Positions 1 through 5,071 of a stretch of 10,893 nucleotides of DNA are shown here, in pieces. How positions within the stretch are numbered: the stretch's first letter is position 1; every line of letters begins with the position of its first letter. A program made the translations under genes and the position numbers. The stretch covers positions 1 to 10,893 of the forward strand of contig PITI01000560.1 in the NCBI GenBank assembly GCA_004325065.1, read 5' to 3'. Below the pieces are notes generated by a model. That model was not told the DNA's origin. It did no database searches and was given only the letters and a program-made list of their open reading frames with translations. Source of the DNA: Hamiltosporidium magnivora. Its lineage: Eukaryota > Microsporidia > Dubosqiidae.

Positions 1-1
1 T

Positions 2-349
2 AGGAAGTATGACCTGCTAGCCAATGAGTTGGGTCTTATTTATAAGTGTAGTGTTGAGATAATCCCTTATGTGATGACCTGGGACGGTATTGTGACAAAA
101 TACCATAAATCTCATCTTAAAAGACTAGAAATACCCAATAATGTAGAGGCATACATTCAGTCTATAGTACTTAAGAAGACAGTCGAAACAATTTCCTTTG
201 ATCGACGAAGAGGACTTGAGTCAGGACTAAATGCCGAAGAGAGCTGGGAAAGAGCGTCAATGGGTGTTATTATGAGAGCAGAGATGTATGAGGAACCAAC
301 ACCTCCTTTAAAAGAAGAGAAGACAGAGGAAGATGGGCAAAAAATTTAA
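2..349 (+). CDS. C-terminal end of a non-LTR retrotransposon-type polyprotein (restriction-enzyme-like endonuclease region), 5' truncated
   Basis: The frame is already open at the window edge (R-K-Y-D-L-L-A-N-E-L in the first codons), so this is the tail of a longer protein. No ATG is needed; the TTG at 29 is an ordinary Leu codon. The pattern KYxxLANEL, then a hydrophobic strand ending in IIPYVMTWDGIVTKYH, then an Ala-Tyr-Ile-Gln-rich helix ending in ISFDRRRG, resembles the C-terminal half of the endonuclease domain that follows reverse transcriptase in R2/NeSL-like non-LTR elements (KYxxLAxEL, then vIPvVvg.lG.v.k). In such elements this nuclease nicks target DNA to prime reverse transcription. 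The last 20 or so residues are Glu/Lys/Pro-rich. No reverse transcriptase motif is visible because the upstream part lies outside the window. The family call is inference from pattern memory; an active element cannot be claimed from this fragment. Confidence 0.6.
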   Translation, partial: RKYDLLANELGLIYKCSVEIIPYVMTWDGIVTKYHKSHLKRLEIPNNVEAYIQSIVLKKTVETISFDRRRGLESGLNAEESWERASMGVIMRAEMYEEPTPPLKEEKTEEDGQKI

Positions 350-518
350 AACCAAAAAATAATCTACCCCTTTATTTCACAAGGAGGAAACACTTTAGAG
401 GAACCGACCAAATACATAAATAAAGAGTTCAGATTTGGAAGAAGTGATAAAAGTGGTTAAAGAGGTAGAGAAAATACATAAAAAATGGCAAAAATATTTT
501 AACCCAGAATTTTATTAA
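333..518 (+). pseudogene. Degraded small frame overlapping the retroelement ORF end
   Basis: A second frame begins at an ATG (333-335) that overlaps the last codons of the upstream ORF and runs to a TAA at 516-518, interrupted by stops at 360-362, 396-398 and 417-419. Its last 32 codons (420-515) are uninterrupted and strikingly protein-like: a charged amphipathic helix (LEEVIKVVKEVEKIHKKWQKYF) followed by an Asn-Pro-Glu-Phe-Tyr end. The ATG-overlapping-stop arrangement would suit a second, downstream protein of the same element that has since picked up stop codons. It may instead be chance or a frameshifted tail of the first ORF. No function is assigned. Confidence 0.35.
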
Positions 519-1160
519 ATAAAAAAATCTAACACTTTATCACTATCCCCTGCGATACCTACTTCTCAAAGCCCTTCATCTACCAGATGTGTATTACCTA
601 ATTAATAGGTGAGGCAGTTGCCTGGAGTTCGTGAATGTCTGTTGCATGGTGTGTGATCGAAGGCCGAAGCCCATCCTGGGCTCACTCAAGACTATGCAGC
701 ATTCCCACTAACTATACACTTTCTAAACCCAATAAACGTCTAGCTAAGATATATTTCAAAGACTTGCATGGAGTTCACCTAGATAGTGCAATCCATACCA
801 ACAGGTATAATCTGCTACTTAGCTCTACCGGCTTTTACTGGTTTTTATTTTTATATCTCCCAGGCGCTGAGTCTTCTAGCCGAGTGAGCAAAACTGTGTT
901 TCCACGCCTTTACATGGTACTTACCTACATGTTTGGCTGCAGTCTGCAATCTAGTTACATAAAAAACTACAAAATAAATTTGTAGAAAATTTCCCATTTC
1001 TTAGATCTCTCCTTCTCATAACACCTCCCATGGAACAGCTGAGGATCTAGTGTGGTTTTATTCCCACCAAAAATTCAAACAATGATCTTAACCATTTTCA
1101 CACACACATTGCCATTTAGAAAGTTTTTTATGTGGTTATCATCCCTTCACTTATTAGATC
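519..1160. repeat. GC-richer repeat-like segment, probably part of the adjacent mobile element
   Basis: This stretch is far less AT-rich than the DNA after it: line 661-720 has 31 G/C in 60 bases, whereas line 1921-1980 has 11. It follows directly on the retrotransposon tail and fades into AT-rich DNA near 1160. It contains small perfect inverted repeats (668-673 with 677-682, 3-base loop; 967-973 with 979-985, 5-base loop; 596-600 with 606-610) and a 13-base near-repeat (618-630 and 764-776, one mismatch). This fits a structured 3' untranslated region of a non-LTR element or another dispersed repeat. No terminal repeats or target-site duplications could be identified, so the boundaries are estimates. 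Confidence 0.4.
635..985 (+). CDS. Doubtful 116-residue ORF inside the repeat-like segment
   Basis: An ATG-initiated ORF of 116 codons begins immediately after an in-frame TGA (632-634) and ends at TAG 983-985, within a 19-base inverted repeat. The predicted product has a weakly hydrophobic stretch around residues 66-74 (GFYWFLFLY) and is rich in Ser, Leu and Tyr. I recognise no domain or motif. Because the surrounding DNA is GC-richer, stop codons are rarer and an open frame of this length is only mildly surprising. It is listed because it is the only long frame in the segment, and it is more likely an incidental frame in mobile-element DNA than a cellular gene. Confidence 0.2.
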   Translation: MSVAWCVIEGRSPSWAHSRLCSIPTNYTLSKPNKRLAKIYFKDLHGVHLDSAIHTNRYNLLLSSTGFYWFLFLYLPGAESSSRVSKTVFPRLYMVLTYMFGCSLQSSYIKNYKINL

Positions 1161-1295
1161 TTAAAATATATAAATCTTACTAAGTTGAATTTTTTGGTAT
1201 TTAAATTATTTTTATGATTGGTCTAAGAGAGGTAAAGCTAAAAAATGAAAAAATTTATAATTTTTCTTTCTATTGATATAATCCAATAAAAAAAT

Positions 1296-1625
1296 TTAAT
1301 TTTTTTTTCTTTTAATTATCAAGAGATACGGAATGAGTCCTATTGAAAATATAAATACTACAAAGCAAATTAATGGTAATATTTCAGATTTTTCATATTT
1401 AAAAAGTATATTGTTTGTATCAGATATTATTTCTAAATCATTATTTTCATTTTTAAAATATTTAAATTTATTGTATCCAGGATAGTGAATTCTTAAAATA
1501 CCATTTTCGATATTTTTAGGTAAATCTATAACTTTCCCATTTAATTTAATTTTTTTATACTTCCTAATATCAACTTCTATATTATCAGTAAATATTTGTA
1601 AGAAAAAAATGCAAAATAAAAACAT
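1296..1625 (-). CDS. Small type I membrane protein with candidate ER-retrieval tail
   Basis: This 109-residue protein has the layout of a small type I membrane protein: a hydrophobic signal-like N-terminus (residues 1-13, MFLFCIFFLQIFT), a polar middle of about 65 residues (Asn, Lys, Ile, Glu-rich), one strong hydrophobic helix at 82-104, and a short basic tail KRKKN at 105-109. Lys at -3 and -5 from the C-terminus fits the KxKxx signal that keeps type I proteins in the endoplasmic reticulum. In DNA this AT-rich a 109-codon frame is unlikely by chance, and its layout supports a real gene. The start is the first ATG; just upstream on the minus strand lie two AAATTTA words, the nearer only 4 bases from the ATG. 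The lumenal motif ILRIHYPGY vaguely recalls the PIG-X/Pbn1 group (GPI mannosyltransferase subunit), but the protein is short for that family and I do not assign it. Confidence 0.6.
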   Translation of the reverse strand: MFLFCIFFLQIFTDNIEVDIRKYKKIKLNGKVIDLPKNIENGILRIHYPGYNKFKYFKNENNDLEIISDTNNILFKYEKSEILPLICFVVFIFSIGLIPYLLIIKRKKN

Positions 1626-2640
1626 TTTAAATTTATGTATAAATTTTTTAAAATTAATAAAAAATAATTTAAATTCTTTGTATTAGATTTATACTTTTCT
1701 GGTTTAAATTTATTCAAAATATTTGTTTTAAAATATAAATTTGAAAATAAAAGCTTTTTTAGTTAATTTTTATTTTTTTAAATTCTAGAATTTTAGTAAT
1801 TTTCTAAAATTGGAAAAATTAATAATCTAAAAAATGGTAGAAAAGAAAAATTTGTAAATTTCTTTTCTAGAATATAATCTATTGTATAAAAAAGGAAATG
1901 AATCTTTTCAAGCATAAATTTACATTTTTATTTTAAATTAAATTTGTAGTCTGGACTTGAAAAATAGTATGAAAGAATATAAATTTATTTGTTACTTTAT
2001 ATTTATTTTCATTTTCACCAAATAATATGAATTCAAAGCTGTTATGGGACTTCTTTTCTTGTATACTTTGAGATTTTAGGTGTATGTTTGTATAATTTTA
2101 CTACAATAAAATAAAATTTGTTGTCTTTGTGAGTTAATATTATAATGACAAAAATTCTTTTAAAAATAATTTCAAAGATTCCTTTTAATTCGAGATTTTA
2201 ATTTATTTATTGCCTATAAAATTTATAGATTATTTAATATTTCTCTAAAAGATTGAATTATTCATTAGTATGATTCAAAGCGATGTGGATAAAAGGTTTA
2301 TATAGTTATAATTTCAAATTATTACCTATTTCTAAAATATTCTCCATTTTTACTAAAAGAAATATAAAATGATATCTTTTTTTTCTTTTGATTGCTATTT
2401 TTTTATTCTAAATCTATATAAAAATAGATTTTTATAATTCAAATATTAAGATTCAATTTATTTATATCTGATAATATAGGTAATGGATCTATTATTAATT
2501 AAAAATAGCTCATAAACTACTCTTCAAATAACATTAAAATGAAAATCTAATCTGTAAAATATAAATAAATGCTTCTATAGTTAAAATATTTTTAAAAACC
2601 ATTTCATAATTTCCATTCTATTTTTAAATAGCAGCACTTC
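1626..2640. other. Extremely AT-rich spacer, no gene seen
   Basis: About 1 kb of very AT-rich DNA (roughly 18% G/C in the line counted, 1921-1980) with dense stop codons in all frames. No RNA gene, repeat array or protein-like frame was recognised. The end nearest 1625 should contain the promoter of the minus-strand membrane-protein gene. Confidence 0.6.
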
Positions 2641-4811
2641 ATTTTAATATAGAAGACTTAAGCATGTGTTTGAATCGATTGGAATCAAAATATTGAAAGA
2701 AAAGCCAAAGTCTTCATAATAGCAAAATGATTGTCTAAAAACACGATCTATGGATAGATAATATTGGTCATAAAGAGTCCAGTCATCATTCGTAAAGAAT
2801 CTATTGAACTTTACGTGAACTATCCTCATACATCACTTTATCTTAAAAAGACTAATTAGACTTCCTAAGGCATCATGCTTGTTTTTTACATATTCCTGAC
2901 TTTCTTAATGAGATACAATTTAAAATGTAGCTTATCAAAAAAACTTCTACATGAATCAAAGAGAAATAATTATTTTTATAATATGACAAGGTTTTTTTAT
3001 CAAAAGGGAAATGCATTCACGTGTTTCAGCTTGTTATCACATATCATTCAGGGCAAAGTAGGTGTAAAGCTTAGAAACAAGGAAAAATATAGAAAAATCT
3101 TATTTTTTTCTATGTAGAATCTATAAATCTAAGCCATTTTATCATTTCGCTTTATTTTGATAATATGATATATAATGTTTTTCACAGTGAATCTCCTAAA
3201 CCTTTTCATTTAAAAAAGGCACAATTCGTTCTGACGGATTACAAGAAAGAAATTATGGACCATTATTTTAGCAAATATATATCGCCCAATAATTTCTAAT
3301 TATAGAAATGTAAAGACTCCACAAAATAGCAATAATTGAAGAATGCAATTGAAAGATCCTTCGCACAATCCCAATAAACCGTTAAATCTCTACCACGTGA
3401 TTCATTAATTCATTTGAGAATCATTTGCAACAATATGATTCACGAAAAAGAAATCAATATCTAGCCAATGACGTTGGTCGGAATTTTCGCGAAAAAAAAG
3501 CTATTTCGAAAACATAGTAGACTTGGAAGATAGTCAGCCTTTTCTATAGCTAAAACAGGCTTTAAGATAGAAATTTAGATTATGGATTTTCGTTTGTTAA
3601 AAGTTATTGGTATTGGAATCAATAAATATAATTAGAATGTGGTTTTAGTTACATTATTGCTTTGTACCTAAAAAATTTGCTATCTCAAAAGATTATATCG
3701 TAAAATCAATTAATCTCGACTAAGGTTTTATTTTTGCGCCAAGAATTGACGAATTATATACATGCCTTTTATGCCTCCTCAAATAAACAACTTCTAATTC
3801 TAATTATAAAATTCTTGGAATATGACTATAATAAATAAAAATTTGCTATTAAAATTCTAATTTTATTTGGAGACAGGTAAACAAGACCAATTGTATACGG
3901 TCTCAATACACTAAAAAATAAAACATTAAATAGAATTCACATTATATAAACCAATTTTTAGAAAGTTCAGCCTCCATAATATTAAAGAAGATTCATGTTT
4001 ATTCGTTTTAGCACACCCAGATGATATATCTAGGTGATTTCTTTTCTTAATGTCAGGTTGCTTCCTGAATATGAAAGAAGGCAATTAATATGCGAAAAGG
4101 CACTAAAACTGGTATATAAGAACTATCATGTAAAACTAAGATGAAAAATGCAATATTTTCAAGACTTATCTATATAAAGACCTGTTTGTGGATTAAGAAT
4201 TATTTATCTTAGTATAGCCATTCAAATATACCGAAAATATTTCATCGATTAGGATCTGGAAAATATTTTAAGATAATTTATTAATTTTATAGTAAACTCA
4301 CTGAAAAACCAAAATTTCTAGTTAGAACATATTATTTACGTAAATTTTTATATACTTCGGTCTAGATCCCAGAATAAACAATTCTATTCTCGATCAGATA
4401 TTTTAAAGTACAAAGAACATTGAAAAAATATTTATATTTTGAATTTAGTATGAGTCTTGTTGTGCTTTCGTAGTATTGAAGAATTGCATTTCTTTTTAAA
4501 ATACATATAAAATTAATTAAGTCTATCTACATGGTTAAAAAAGTAAAAAAGAAATTAAAATTATTAAATAAACTTTATTTGCCTATCTTATTACAATATA
4601 TTAACATTATATTTTAAATTAATCATCTGCTAAATAAGGATCAGGCTTTCGAGATCTCTAGTAATTTGTAATTTCATTATGGTTTAGATTTAAAAACACA
4701 TTTATTAACGGCGATGTTTACATTACTATCATCTATTACTCAAGAACTATTGGAATTATAAAAGATACTTTTAAGATAAATTTCTAGAAAAAGGTAAGAA
4801 ATTTTGTTTTG
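2641..4811. other. Geneless region of higher GC, possibly decayed coding DNA
   Basis: No intact gene is visible over 2.2 kb, yet composition differs from the neighbouring spacer: line 3361-3420 is 35% G/C and line 4201-4260 is 28%. Several short protein-like frames occur, none convincing alone: 80 codons at 2875-3117 (+), followed after a frame change by an open run at 3093-3299 (internal ATG 3165), and fragments in one frame at 4531-4617 and 4621-4761 separated by single stops. The stop density I counted in that frame from 3181 to about 4740 (roughly 32 in 520 codons) is only slightly below random expectation for this composition. I therefore mark the region as possible relic sequence and not as genes. 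Confidence 0.4.
4014..4068. repeat. Two adjacent small inverted repeats
   Basis: CACCCAGAT (4014-4022) pairs with ATCTAGGTG (4028-4036) over 9 bases with one mismatch and a 5-base loop. Shortly after, TCAGG (4053-4057) pairs with CCTGA (4064-4068) with a 6-base loop. They lie in geneless DNA. I could not link them to a known RNA gene or terminator. Confidence 0.35.
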
Positions 4812-4826
4812 TTGATTATTAATCAA
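4812..4826. repeat. 15-base palindrome upstream of the 789-residue ORF
   Basis: TTGATTA and TAATCAA form a perfect 7-base inverted repeat around a central T. The shape suits a site for a dimeric DNA-binding protein. A related palindrome with TTGAT/ATCAA halves sits at 5018-5027, nearer the start codon. A regulatory role is inference. Confidence 0.4.
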
Positions 4827-4897
4827 TGATATTTGATTTTTGACATGAGAAACCCCGTGTGATGATCAAATAGTAGATTCTGGACTATCAAATCCGA

Positions 4898-4933
4898 AAT
4901 AGAACATCAAGAAGACAAAATAATTGTTCTATT
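4898..4933. repeat. 9-base perfect inverted repeat
   Basis: AATAGAACA (4898-4906) and TGTTCTATT (4925-4933) are perfect reverse complements separated by 18 bases, about 140-170 bases upstream of the 789-residue ORF. It could form a hairpin or be a paired protein-binding site. No known motif is recognised. Confidence 0.4.
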
Positions 4934-4935
4934 CC

Positions 4936-5040
4936 TGAAACAACTTTGAAATTTTGTTTCAAAAGGTTTATTAAATTCCTTGTTATTTTTGAAACAAATC
5001 ACCAATTTCAAACAATGATTGATCAATGAAACTATAAAAA
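4936..5040 (+). promoter_or_regulatory. Candidate promoter of the 789-residue protein gene
   Basis: TATAAAAA at 5033-5040 lies 28-35 bases before the ATG at 5068, a plausible TATA box for the very short leaders known in microsporidia. Upstream is a cluster of related words on both strands: TGAAACAA (4936-4943), TTTGAAA (4945-4951), TTTCAAAA (4957-4964), TTTGAAACAA (4988-4997), TTTCAAACAA (5006-5015), TGAAAC (5027-5032), plus the 10-base palindrome ATTGATCAAT (5018-5027). Repetition in so short a space suggests binding sites, although A/T-rich words recur easily in this DNA. Confidence 0.4.
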
Positions 5041-5047
5041 AAGAAAA

Positions 5048-5071
5048 ATGCGTGTAAACAAAAAACAATGA
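5048..5071 (+). other. Seven-codon upstream frame overlapping the main start (ATGA)
   Basis: An ATG at 5048 opens a seven-codon frame whose TGA stop (5069-5071) overlaps the start codon of the 789-residue ORF at 5068-5070, giving ATGA. If the transcript starts upstream of 5048, this could tune translation by termination and re-initiation. If it starts about 25-30 bases after the TATA-like box, the upstream ATG would not be in the mRNA and the overlap would be meaningless. Confidence 0.3.

Noticed and set aside
590..780. 5S rRNA, tRNA or signal recognition particle RNA in the GC-richer segment
   Set aside because: No A/B-box pair, T-loop with matching acceptor stem, or known conserved core could be found on either strand.
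540..1160. Minus-strand protein-like words (for example GGNKTTLDPQLFHGRCYEKE near 1005-1065)
   Set aside because: Stop density in that frame over 541-960 (about 10 in 140 codons) equals the random expectation for the local composition.
2644..2829. 61-codon ORF on the minus strand
   Set aside because: Preceded by a stop two codons upstream, no recognisable motif, and of a length expected by chance in this AT-rich region.
4859..4938. Possible C/D box snoRNA: GTGATGA at 4859-4865 and CTGA at 4935-4938, 80 bases apart
   Set aside because: The flanking bases form no terminal stem, and such motif pairs are expected several times by chance in 10 kb of this composition.
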